A DNA stretch of 43,028 nt from a virus. The stretch covers positions 1-43,028 of the IMG/VR virus record IMGVR_UViG_3300014903_000007. The stretch is one strand, 5' to 3'. Each line of letters opens with the position of its first letter. Within the stretch, counting starts at the first letter, position 1. The notes under the pieces were generated by a model. The model was given only the letters and a program-made list of their open reading frames with translations. It was not told the origin of the DNA and ran no database searches. The position numbers and the translations under genes were made by a program. Shown in pieces: positions 14,174 to 22,019 of this stretch.

Positions 14174-16116
14174 ATCTTCGTCCTTTCAAGCTTTATCACG
14201 ATGTCGCGCATTGTTTCTAGTGAAACTTCCCGAGTGCGCTTGTGCAGTGCCCTGAGTCCAATTGGACTCTCCACATTCGACAGGGCTCTTATCACCTTCA
14301 CAGTCAGACTGTCGGAGGTATGTATTGATATCCGCTTTATCAGTCGGCGTATTCTAATATCGTCCAATGTGTCGAGCCCGTAGTGCAGAGCCAGTCCTTG
14401 AGCCATCTTGATGAACTGCTTCGCTAAGCGGGGCAGGGCTTCTTGGACTGGTGCCATTGCCTGGACTCCAGAATACCTGTCGAAGGGGGCAACCGCCCTC
14501 GCCTTCGCACAGAATTCCGCCATGTCAACGATGAAGGTGTGAAACTTTGTGGTCTGCTCCGAGGCCTGAGGGACCTTATCTGAGTCGAACTTCCTGGCGA
14601 GGGAACGAAGACACGCGTCCTGTAGTTCGGCTCGCATCTTTTCCGATATGTCAGAATTGGCAATAGCCTTGAAGGCTCTATCACGGTCATCATGTCTTGC
14701 GAGTTCTTTATCTGAACGGAATTTGAGAAAGCGCTCACCCATCGCCGCCCCGCCATACGTATCGATCGCAGGAGTGACTCCAGCGATGAGCGAAAAGTTG
14801 AGATTGTTATACTCGCGGCGAACACCGTTTCCGAATAGCTTCTTAGTTTGGCCGTCGTACGCGTCGCGCAGCAATCCAAATACTTCGTCTCGGTCATTAT
14901 CATTCCCCTCCAGAAGTGGCGTCATATCTTTTATTATCAGCGCGGCTTGCTTGCCGTCTATCTCTGCGAACAGACTCGGATCTTCTCCACCCTGACCAGC
15001 GAAGCCGGACATGAGAGCCTTCGCGGTAACGGTGGATACTGGATGCACTGGATGCCAAGCCGAGCATGGAGTGAGACTTTCGGTCTTACTTCCAGATGGT
15101 GGGGCAACGATCAGAATCCAGAGTGGATCTCCTGGGAGGTAGGAAGCCCACAGGCAGCCCATCGTGATATCGATCAGGTCGCAGTTGTCCTGCTTCAGCC
15201 ACTTATTGAATACGTCGTGCAGCTCCAGGTGAGTTATCGGCTCCAGCGATTCTTGCTCGCGTTGGAGTGCGTCGTGATCGTCACCGATTTCTTCTTCTCC
15301 ACCGTCGGAGGTTAGTAGTGACGTGTATTGATTGTCCGAAATGTACTTCCAAGCCGTCTTCAGGCTGGCCATATTCTCGAGGATAAGGTCGTGAGTGTCG
15401 TACCCTTCTTCTTCATCCTCGTCCCACCGGAGAAAGTGCAGGCTCCTACAACTGTGTTTCACGAAGAGCGCGACACGGCGTGAGCCCTTCTGTCCAGGCT
15501 CGTCGTTGTCGTAGCACACGACTACTCTGCGACCTTTGAACCACGGCGACCACTCCTTCTTGAAATTACCTGCTCCAGGAACAGCGATCACAACACCTTC
15601 CTGTCCCATTTTGTGGAGCAGGTAGATCATCGCAATCCTGTCCCACTCACCCTCCACCAAGTACACGGGGTGGTCGTTGTCTGTGAGCTGGTCCGCGCCT
15701 AGTAGGCCTAGGCTTGTCCCCTTCATATTCCGTATCTGATATTTATTACTTCTATAGACTCCATGTCGTAAAGTAACTGAGACCCCTTCTGGGGTTCTTA
15801 TGCACCAGACAGGTTCCTTCCGGCTCTTGTCCCAGCCTAGGGACGGGTCTAACTTGAACGCTTCGGTCGGCAGTCCTCGCCGCGTGGACATTTGCTTGAT
15901 ACTAGCCTTCCGGAGATCGCCCTTGTATACCTGATCGAACATGTGTCCAAGTACCGATATAGAGTTTCCTCGTTCATCGCAGACCTTGCAGTGGTAGGTT
16001 GTCTTCTTTGGATCGACATACATCTTTTCCTTCTGACAGAATGGGCAGAGCCCGATGAGTTGAGAGCCTTCTTTTTCCAGCTCCCACCCAAGTGTTTCGT
16101 AGATTTCTATCGTCAT
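13930..16116 (-). CDS. DNA primase-helicase
   Basis: 728 residues with three parts. A zinc finger (Cys24, Cys27, Cys43, Cys46 in LCPFC and YHCKVCD) reads template. A TOPRIM primase core shows VYLVEGEWDR at 151-160 with catalytic Glu155 and CYDNDEPGQK at 201-210. A C-terminal ATPase has a divergent P-loop (APPSGSKTES, about 335-344) and GGAAMGERFLKFR as likely arginine-finger region. The product primes and opens the replication fork with the polymerase encoded directly upstream, whose stop it overlaps (ATGA). The last ~75 residues are Lys/Ser-rich (IKRKKKVKLVRGRKTKS), and their DNA also encodes the start of the base-modification protein. Confidence 0.85.
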   Translation of the reverse strand: MTIEIYETLGWELEKEGSQLIGLCPFCQKEKMYVDPKKTTYHCKVCDERGNSISVLGHMFDQVYKGDLRKASIKQMSTRRGLPTEAFKLDPSLGWDKSRKEPVWCIRTPEGVSVTLRHGVYRSNKYQIRNMKGTSLGLLGADQLTDNDHPVYLVEGEWDRIAMIYLLHKMGQEGVVIAVPGAGNFKKEWSPWFKGRRVVVCYDNDEPGQKGSRRVALFVKHSCRSLHFLRWDEDEEEGYDTHDLILENMASLKTAWKYISDNQYTSLLTSDGGEEEIGDDHDALQREQESLEPITHLELHDVFNKWLKQDNCDLIDITMGCLWASYLPGDPLWILIVAPPSGSKTESLTPCSAWHPVHPVSTVTAKALMSGFAGQGGEDPSLFAEIDGKQAALIIKDMTPLLEGNDNDRDEVFGLLRDAYDGQTKKLFGNGVRREYNNLNFSLIAGVTPAIDTYGGAAMGERFLKFRSDKELARHDDRDRAFKAIANSDISEKMRAELQDACLRSLARKFDSDKVPQASEQTTKFHTFIVDMAEFCAKARAVAPFDRYSGVQAMAPVQEALPRLAKQFIKMAQGLALHYGLDTLDDIRIRRLIKRISIHTSDSLTVKVIRALSNVESPIGLRALHKRTREVSLETMRDIVIKLERTKICTKTQDVEGNSQYILQEQMIRIIKESKLFSKLPRNDPFYQGPQLRIGKQKTSSGTGSTKDTASIKRKKKVKLVRGRKTKS

Positions 16117-18200
16117 ACTGCTATCTCGTAAGATTCACTCCATCTTTCATCGGCGATCTTCATGCCGATTGGAAATGGGATTGGGGCACCTAAAAACTTA
16201 TAGTCCACAGCCATCGCCAGCGCGATATCCTTCATCACCTTCTCACTGTGTATCTTCTTGTCCTCTTCTATTAGGAGTTCATCGTGGATAGTGAGTAGTT
16301 GATCCAACTTCCCACGGTACTTCTTTTTCTGGCAGAGGTCGTGAGTGGCGATCATGCCATTCTTGAGCAGGTCGGCCGACGAACCCTGGATTAGATAGTT
16401 ACATGCGCGATATTCCAGTCCTCGTTGGATTGGGTACTCGCGTCCATACGGATTTACGACGTACCCGTCAGCTTGCGCCGCCTTCATGGATGAGCGCATG
16501 AATTTTTGAACTGCTGGGAATATCTCAAAGTACTGCGCCTTGAACTTCTTGGCCTCGGCAGTCGTCCGTCCAAGCGCCGTAGCCGTAAGCTCTGCTCCCT
16601 GTCCGTAGGTGATTCCGAAGTTCAACGCCTTGTTGATCTTCCGGTCCATCTTCCGCAGCTTCAGCGCCTTCATCTCCCGCGTAGTCGGCTTCTCACCTGC
16701 TGCCAGCTTCTGCTCGGCTACCCTTGCTGCACCACGGTCGTACTGAACTAGATTGGCCATGTCCGCAACGATTTGGTGAGCATCACCACCCTTGGCCAGC
16801 TCGTCCACGAACTTCCAGTCCTTCGCCAGGAGGGCAAGTACCCATACTTCGATCTGAGAGAAGTCAGGAATCAGGAACCGGCAGCCCTTACGGGGGATAA
16901 AGCATTCTCGCGGGCGGTACGGAATATCTACCTTTTTCTTACCGCTATCGTCTGACGCCACGTTCTGTAGATTTGGATGATGGGCGGAGAATCTTCCAGT
17001 AATTGGCCCCGCCTGCTTATAGTTTGGATGAACTATCCGACCATCCCTAGTCTTGGTGGAGTACTTCAAGTACGACTTGGTGTAGCCTAGCATCGTGGTC
17101 GCGGCACTATTCATCAGCAGGTTGTGCGCCAGCTCATCGTTGACTTTCACAGATCCATCGTCGTTATGCGACAGCGCTATGCTCACCAGGAAGTCGCCTC
17201 CACACTTCGGATTTCTCCCAGTATTCTGACAGACCTTGCATCCCTCACCCTTGCAGTGCATGCAGTCAGTGTAGACTTTCGACTTGCCCTTTCGAGAATA
17301 CTGCTGCGGGGTGTGGCCCAGCTCCCCAAAGAACAGTCCAGTCATCTGCTTCGGCGACCTGGGATTGAATCCTTCTGGTGTCGATTCCGCAATAATATTC
17401 GTGCTATCGTCCTGTATTTTTTCGTAGAAATTGATGACCTCATTCGTACGCTTGCCATCAATTCGGACCCCCTTAGATTCCATCGATTCAATAACACGCA
17501 TGAGTTTTTTCTCACGCTTGTACACGTTGCGGAGACTAGGTCTTCTGTCAAATTCCGTTTCCTGAGCTTGGAATAGAGCCATGGTCCGATAAGCGTCCAG
17601 CTCAGCGTATTTCCGGCATGCTTCCGGGCAACCAAGCGCATAGTCAGCCTTCGTGTCGTCACCGACGGGCCACCCATTCTTTCGGGCATACCTTCTCCCG
17701 GCAGCGACAGATCTCGTAAGGTCTTTTTGATCATCGTCCGAGATTCCAAGATACTTGATCGACAACGGCTTGAGACCATACGAGTGCTCCGCCGGATTGA
17801 GGACATGCATCCGTATGAGTGTATCATGACATTCTCCGCGTATCTTGAATCCGGACTCAACGAGCATGTGATTGTCAAATTGGTAGTTGTGAAAGATCTT
17901 CGAAAGCGTCGGGTCATACAGCAAATCCTGGAGGAGACCGAATGATTTGTTATTCCGTATGACCCGACGGTTCCGGGGATCTATCATCCACCGGACGTAC
18001 GCCATGTTTCCTTCGTAGTCGCACATACTAAATGCGAACGGCCGACATGGCCAAACTTCTCTATCCACACCATATTCACCCCAGGGATCAAGACCGGTTG
18101 TCTCCGTGTCTATCGCGAACATCTTCGCTTTCCGAGGATTGAATTTGCCCATCTCAATTTCGACGCGGCCTATTCGTGGTGGGATAATGAGTTTAGCCAT
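16113..18200 (-). CDS. polA: DNA polymerase I (family A) with zinc-module insertion
   Basis: 695 residues, replicative polymerase. The 3'-5' exonuclease has Exo I DTETTGL at 31-37, Exo II HNYQFDNHML at 104-113 and Exo III YAELD at 198-202. The polymerase has motif A PDFSQIEVWVLALLAKD (Asp446), motif B KINKALNFGITYGQG (521-535) and motif C IHDELLIEE. Motif A carries Trp where most relatives have Arg. At residues 311-335 a Cys-rich insert (Cys313, 316, 321, 324, 333; CMHCKGEGCKVC) like a half DnaJ zinc finger interrupts the thumb, near where T7 polymerase has its thioredoxin-binding loop. Good ribosome site GGAGGCCGC. No 5' nuclease domain. Confidence 0.9.
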   Translation of the reverse strand: MAKLIIPPRIGRVEIEMGKFNPRKAKMFAIDTETTGLDPWGEYGVDREVWPCRPFAFSMCDYEGNMAYVRWMIDPRNRRVIRNNKSFGLLQDLLYDPTLSKIFHNYQFDNHMLVESGFKIRGECHDTLIRMHVLNPAEHSYGLKPLSIKYLGISDDDQKDLTRSVAAGRRYARKNGWPVGDDTKADYALGCPEACRKYAELDAYRTMALFQAQETEFDRRPSLRNVYKREKKLMRVIESMESKGVRIDGKRTNEVINFYEKIQDDSTNIIAESTPEGFNPRSPKQMTGLFFGELGHTPQQYSRKGKSKVYTDCMHCKGEGCKVCQNTGRNPKCGGDFLVSIALSHNDDGSVKVNDELAHNLLMNSAATTMLGYTKSYLKYSTKTRDGRIVHPNYKQAGPITGRFSAHHPNLQNVASDDSGKKKVDIPYRPRECFIPRKGCRFLIPDFSQIEVWVLALLAKDWKFVDELAKGGDAHQIVADMANLVQYDRGAARVAEQKLAAGEKPTTREMKALKLRKMDRKINKALNFGITYGQGAELTATALGRTTAEAKKFKAQYFEIFPAVQKFMRSSMKAAQADGYVVNPYGREYPIQRGLEYRACNYLIQGSSADLLKNGMIATHDLCQKKKYRGKLDQLLTIHDELLIEEDKKIHSEKVMKDIALAMAVDYKFLGAPIPFPIGMKIADERWSESYEIAV

Positions 18201-18217
18201 GCGGCCTCCGCTAACTA

Positions 18218-18760
18218 CTAATCGAGGTCAAGTTGTTCTGGGGTGACGGTTACGATCTTGCCTTCCGGAGTGCGGAGCTTGACCTTACCTTCCTCGTGGA
18301 GGACTTTCTTGACTACGCAGGTTTTCTTCTTCCCGCGAATCTTGCACTTGACTTTCATACCGACTTCGATTTCGACTTCGTCTTCTTCGTCGTCTTCGTC
18401 GTCTTCGTCGTTGGTTTCGACTTCGTCGTCGTCGTCTTCTTCGTCGTCTTCGTCGTTGCTGTCGTAGAGGCCTTCGTCTTCAAGCAGGAGTTTGATGATG
18501 TCCTCTTCCGAGATGCCACGCTTCAGCTTGATGTCGCGCTTCTTGGCCTCCTGGCGCAACTGGCCACGGCTCATGTCAGCGTACTTGTCTTCGCCCTCGT
18601 CTTCGCTCTCGTCCGAGCCACTCTTCTGAGAGGTACCTTTTGTAGAGGACTTCTCCCCTTTCCCAGACTTCGTAGGGTTTTCTACACCGCCAAGCATGGC
18701 AAGCACAGCTGGAAAGATTGGGTCGTCACCGTAGACGGTGATGGATTTTGTTGCGGTCAT
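18218..18760 (-). CDS. Acidic protein with HeH/SAP-like motif
   Basis: 180 residues with GAGGAGGAATAAACC before the ATG. The N-terminal part is followed by a Lys/Ser/Gly linker. A short helix-extended-loop-helix-like unit follows (MSRGQLRQEAKKRDIKLKRG, then ISEEDIIKLLLED). A run of about 40 residues is almost only Asp and Glu. The last ~45 residues form a small beta domain (VGMKVKCKIRGKKKTCVVKK, ending VTPEQLDLD). The HeH-like unit also occurs at the end of the next gene upstream. Placed between polymerase and ssDNA-binding protein, it is probably a replication accessory protein or DNA mimic. No firm family. Confidence 0.55.
   Translation of the reverse strand: MTATKSITVYGDDPIFPAVLAMLGGVENPTKSGKGEKSSTKGTSQKSGSDESEDEGEDKYADMSRGQLRQEAKKRDIKLKRGISEEDIIKLLLEDEGLYDSNDEDDEEDDDDEVETNDEDDEDDEEDEVEIEVGMKVKCKIRGKKKTCVVKKVLHEEGKVKLRTPEGKIVTVTPEQLDLD
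18370..18470. repeat. Low-complexity TCGTCTTCG-type repeat inside the acidic gene
   Basis: The plus strand here is a run of variants of TCGTCTTCG and TCGTCG, encoding the Asp/Glu block on the minus strand. It is a coding simple repeat likely to vary in length by slippage, not a separate element. Confidence 0.7.
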
Positions 18761-18763
18761 GGT

Positions 18764-19420
18764 TTATTCCTCCTCCATGGCTTCACGGATAGCGTCGCGG
18801 AGTGCGTCGTCATCCATTGATTTCTTGATCTTCACTTCGAGGTCGCCTTCGCTGATGAACTTCTTGAGCTGCTTGCGATTCAGCTCGTCAAGTTCGTCTC
18901 CCTCATCCTCACTGTCGTCCTTCTTGGACTTCTTTTTCTTGGACTTCTTACCGTCCGAGAATCCAAGATCTTCGTAGGACTCGTCCTCAAGATAACTCTT
19001 GATATTGCAGAAGCCCTTTGAGTTTGCGCGAACAGAAACGACCGGCTTGTTCGCCTTGATGTCCGACGTAATTTCCTTCAGCAGGTCGTCGTCGAGGTCT
19101 TCGACTTCGTACCCAAGCTTCGAGAACAGACGGAACAGGTGTACCACGCGTTCTTCGTCGAACGAGAACCAGATACCGACCTTGCCGCCGAGGTATTCAG
19201 AATCGCAGTCTTCACCACCAATCTTCACATCCAGGACGAGCTGCGGGCCATTCTTGGTATCTACCCCGCGTGCGTCGACGATGGCACCGATGTAGGACCC
19301 CGGTGGGAGTTCCAGATTCTCCGAACCGTTCGGATCATCCTGGTACGCTTTGCGCCCTGCGGCGAGGGCGTTGCGTGGGATCTTGATTCCGACCCCATTG
19401 CCCTTCTTTGCTTTAGCCAT
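18764..19420 (-). CDS. Single-stranded DNA-binding protein (DUF669-like), putative
   Basis: 218 residues, start preceded by AAAGGAGGCCAATAA. The first ~130 residues fit an OB-fold phage SSB of the DUF669 kind: LPPGSYIGAIVDARGVDTKN, GPQLVLDVKIGGED, then WFSFDEERVVHLFRLFSKLG and the turn after VSVRANSKGFCNIKSY. A Lys/Asp-rich linker follows (DGKKSKKKKSKKDDSEDEGD). The end is an HeH-like unit (LNRKQLKKFISEGDLEVKI) similar to one in the acidic protein next door. It lies between the Sak4-like ATPase and the polymerase, where phages commonly put SSB. The acidic C-terminus EAMEEE is also SSB-like. Confidence 0.65.
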   Translation of the reverse strand: MAKAKKGNGVGIKIPRNALAAGRKAYQDDPNGSENLELPPGSYIGAIVDARGVDTKNGPQLVLDVKIGGEDCDSEYLGGKVGIWFSFDEERVVHLFRLFSKLGYEVEDLDDDLLKEITSDIKANKPVVSVRANSKGFCNIKSYLEDESYEDLGFSDGKKSKKKKSKKDDSEDEGDELDELNRKQLKKFISEGDLEVKIKKSMDDDALRDAIREAMEEE

Positions 19421-20266
19421 TTATTGGCCTCCTTTTTTCTGAAGCTTCTTACGCTTCGGTTTAGTGCTTGGTTCTTGCTTATTACTAAATGCTTGGATCA
19501 AATTATCGTACGCTTCCTGGGAAGAGTTACCCATTGGGATACTCTTCACGCGCTTGCCGTTCGTCTGCAGGAAGTAGTCCTCAATTCGACAGCCAGCGAC
19601 CATTTCCTCAGTCCCATCGATATGTAGAACCCTCTCCCCCGCAGAGTAGGCGTAGTTCCCTATTATGTCCACAACTGCCTCGAGCACCTTCATGGCACGC
19701 TTGTCCATAGTTGGTTGAACCCGGCAGACAGTGTCGCCCTCCCGAGTTTCAATCTCCTTTTCGGTGTCGTGAGAGATAAAGATGACACCGTAGGGCGCCC
19801 GTATGAGTCTCAGGGCGGCTCTTCCAAACTCCTGCTCAATTTCGTCCCATGTCTTGCCGTAGTCATTTTCGTCGCTGGGATGTTCGATCACCTTTTGGCG
19901 GCAGATGTAGCTGAATGCGCACTTGTACGCGATATCAGCGGTGTCCACGACAATGTTTTTGAACTCGTGGTCGCCAGACTCTATCAGGTCGACGTATCCA
20001 AGGAATTCTTCCCAGGTATTTACTGGTCGCTGATATACCTTCAGGGCTTTTGTTCCTGGTTCACAGCTGAGGAAGAACGCGCCTGGGAACTTGGACGCTA
20101 GACTCGTCTTGCCAATCTTCTTCGCACCGTACAGGAGGAAGCTGTAGTCGCGCAGATCCTTGCTCGGAGTATTCAACTTGGTCGGCAGAGACAGCTTAGA
20201 ATCCTTTGTACGTCTCGTCTTCTTAGAATTATTTTTTGCGCCTACGCGTTTCTTGACTAATACCAT
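19421..20266 (-). CDS. Sak4-like RecA-family ATPase (single-strand annealing / recombination)
   Basis: 281 residues. A basic N-terminal tail precedes FLLYGAKKIGKTSLASKFPG, with the Walker A GAKKIGKTS at about 48-56. Walker B is NIVVDTADIAYKCAF, and VIFISHDTEKEIETREGDTV fits the following strand and sensor. The family (AAA_24/Sak4-type) comprises short RecA-like ATPases without the RecA C-terminal domain that help phage SSB in annealing. The adjacent SSB-like and RecB/Cas4-like nuclease genes form the usual phage recombination trio. The basic C-terminus (KPKRKKLQKKGGQ) may bind DNA. Confidence 0.8.
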   Translation of the reverse strand: MVLVKKRVGAKNNSKKTRRTKDSKLSLPTKLNTPSKDLRDYSFLLYGAKKIGKTSLASKFPGAFFLSCEPGTKALKVYQRPVNTWEEFLGYVDLIESGDHEFKNIVVDTADIAYKCAFSYICRQKVIEHPSDENDYGKTWDEIEQEFGRAALRLIRAPYGVIFISHDTEKEIETREGDTVCRVQPTMDKRAMKVLEAVVDIIGNYAYSAGERVLHIDGTEEMVAGCRIEDYFLQTNGKRVKSIPMGNSSQEAYDNLIQAFSNKQEPSTKPKRKKLQKKGGQ

Positions 20267-20301
20267 AATTGCTCTACCTTCATTATTGTACCGGGTGAAT
20301 C

Positions 20302-20328
20302 ATTATAACGTGATATTTTACTTTGCAA
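20302..20328 (-). promoter_or_regulatory. Possible leftward promoter upstream of the Sak4-like gene
   Basis: On the minus strand TTGCAA (20323-20328) and TATAAT (20302-20307) are separated by 15 bases, in an A+T-rich stretch unusual for the coding run and overlapping the end of the nuclease gene. The -10 is perfect, but the spacer is shorter than the optimal 17, so activity is uncertain. The -35 word CTTGCAA recurs at other leftward gaps. Confidence 0.4.
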
Positions 20329-21298
20329 GGGGACGGAATCCTGAACAATCTCCATCGACGCAGACATTCAGATATTCGCACATTCCGTATTTGCTCTCGC
20401 ATGCGCCGGAATTGAACAGTATGTCCCGCTTCTCCAGCTCGGCCGACGCATCTTCCCACCAGTAGTAGAACTCACGAATCAGGTTGCGCAGACGCTTCTT
20501 AGCGTATTTCCGATCATGCTTGGTGAAGTTTACACTGTGCCGTTCGAAGTACCACTTTGGACGCTTCGCTATGTCCGCGACAATACGGTCGCAAAACTCC
20601 GAATACGACTCGCCCTGCTTCCGGCGTAGGCCCGGCTTGCGAATGATGTTATAGTCTACACCTACAGCATCGCTCGCGTAAATATACCCGCCTACCTGGA
20701 GATCCAGAGGCAGACTGTCGATCTTACCGTCCGAAATCTGAGACAGGAACTTATGCTCCATCAGGCGTAGATCGCCCTTCTTTTTATACGACGCGTCTAT
20801 CTTGCCGATAAATGGGATAGTGGTCGTACTGTCGATCTTTATCTCGACTCGGAACTTGCCTTCCACATCGGTCCAGTCTTTGTTGAAGTCTTCCTCATAG
20901 TAGTCGAAATGTTCCGGGACGAGTATCTGTGCGACAGTCGCTGCTTCCCGAACGGCATCGCATGCGGCAGTGGACCCAGGATTCTTCTGGATGTACTTCT
21001 TCACATACTCGTCCATGTGATTCTTCAGCAGCGCTTCGTCCACGCCGACGGCAGCATTATCGCGGATATCTCCGATCGTCACTTCCATCGCTTCGTGGTA
21101 GGTGGATCCCTGCGCGAATGGCAACCTCTCCAGGAGAGGGCGAAGGCCGATAACGTACCGTAGGCGGGCAGCCTCCCGGCAGTTCATCTGCAGACCGAGA
21201 GCGCTCACCGAGACACCATGCTTCAGCGGATCATACGGCTCGCGCTTCCTGGTGGGAATTGCCTTCAGCGGGTTCTTGAGAGATAGTTTGCGCTTCAT
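20318..21298 (-). CDS. PD-(D/E)XK nuclease, RecB/Cas4-like with probable Fe-S cluster
   Basis: 326 residues from ATG 21298, which overlaps the stop of the upstream small gene (ATGA). A longer in-frame ORF exists but its N-terminal part reads like out-of-frame sequence. RecB-type motifs are visible: GSTYHEAME with His68, FIGKIDASYK with the metal-binding Asp, and LMEHKFLS with the E-x-K pair. Cys40 (MNCREAARLRY) near the N-terminus plus three or four Cys near the end (GACESKYGMCEYLNVCVDGDC) match the split four-Cys Fe-S site of Cas4/AddB-type nucleases. It likely resects DNA ends during replication-recombination with the neighbouring ATPase and SSB. Confidence 0.8.
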   Translation of the reverse strand: MKRKLSLKNPLKAIPTRKREPYDPLKHGVSVSALGLQMNCREAARLRYVIGLRPLLERLPFAQGSTYHEAMEVTIGDIRDNAAVGVDEALLKNHMDEYVKKYIQKNPGSTAACDAVREAATVAQILVPEHFDYYEEDFNKDWTDVEGKFRVEIKIDSTTTIPFIGKIDASYKKKGDLRLMEHKFLSQISDGKIDSLPLDLQVGGYIYASDAVGVDYNIIRKPGLRRKQGESYSEFCDRIVADIAKRPKWYFERHSVNFTKHDRKYAKKRLRNLIREFYYWWEDASAELEKRDILFNSGACESKYGMCEYLNVCVDGDCSGFRPLAK

Positions 21299-21486
21299 GA
21301 CTTGACCACCCGATTCACGGTCTCCGCTGCCAGGAGGTCGTCCATGGCGTCTTCCGCCCACGTCCCAAAACCGACGCAGGATTCCTCCGAGTTTTCAAAG
21401 TCTTCGCGAACTGCGCACCAATTATCTCCGTCGATAAAGAGCACGAAAGTCTCAGTGCCCTTCGCCAGTTTTACTTTTACACTCAT
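21295..21486 (-). CDS. Small hypothetical protein
   Basis: 63 residues, joined by short overlaps to the resolvase gene upstream and the nuclease gene downstream. It begins MSVKVKLAKGTETFVLFIDG and has a helix near the end (AEDAMDDLLAAETVNRVVKS). Compact soluble protein with two Cys, no family recognised. Tight coupling suggests a nuclease or resolvase accessory factor. Confidence 0.55.
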   Translation of the reverse strand: MSVKVKLAKGTETFVLFIDGDNWCAVREDFENSEESCVGFGTWAEDAMDDLLAAETVNRVVKS

Positions 21487-22019
21487 CAGAATCTCCCCTG
21501 AACGAAAAGACCGATACCGATAGCGTCGTACTCGTGGTCCTTCGCTTCGAACGGCATGTTGTATTTCGGATAATGCTTCTTCATCTCACGCTTTATTCGG
21601 CGGAGAGAATTGCTCTTGTGGAGCTGCCCCTTCCAATTGGCGACGGGGACTTCAATGCACTGCACTCCATAGATAGAACGGAGCATGTGGACGACCGCTC
21701 CAGCGGCCATCGCAAGCTTGACAACGTCCTGACGCTTGGAGCTGGCATTGTCGACAATAAACGGAAGCTCGTAGAAGCAGATTTCTATCCGGTCTTCCTT
21801 CAGGTAGTCGAACATCTGCTGCGTGATTTCTTCGGTCCGCTGATGCCAGTCACCGCGTCCACCGAAGCTGTCGCTGTCGACTAGCTGACTACCTTCCCAG
21901 CGACCAAAGCCTAGGCCCTGCGTGCCTGGATCGAGACTGAGCCAGCTACTGAGCTCGCTTAGCTCGTATTCTTGCCATAAGGTATTTCGCGTCGGTTTTC
22001 TTTTCTTGGAGGTTTTCAT
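21486..22019 (-). CDS. RuvC-like Holliday junction resolvase
   Basis: 177 residues with the RNase H-type fold of RuvC. The first catalytic Asp is in WLSLDPGTQGLGFGRWEG (about 27-44), the Glu in CFYELPFIVD, and the last acidic pair in AKDHEYDAIGIGLF near the end. VANWKGQLHKSNSLRRIKRE corresponds to the segment before the final helix. Length is typical for phage RuvC-like enzymes, which cleave branched replication or recombination intermediates before packaging. It starts 74 bases inside the helicase gene. Confidence 0.85.
   Translation of the reverse strand: MKTSKKRKPTRNTLWQEYELSELSSWLSLDPGTQGLGFGRWEGSQLVDSDSFGGRGDWHQRTEEITQQMFDYLKEDRIEICFYELPFIVDNASSKRQDVVKLAMAAGAVVHMLRSIYGVQCIEVPVANWKGQLHKSNSLRRIKREMKKHYPKYNMPFEAKDHEYDAIGIGLFVQGRF

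Noticed and set aside
18233-18820. Plus-strand ORF rich in Phe/Val
   Set aside because: It is the complement of the Asp/Glu block of the acidic protein. The repetitive FVVFVV pattern is a shadow of GAC/GAA codons.
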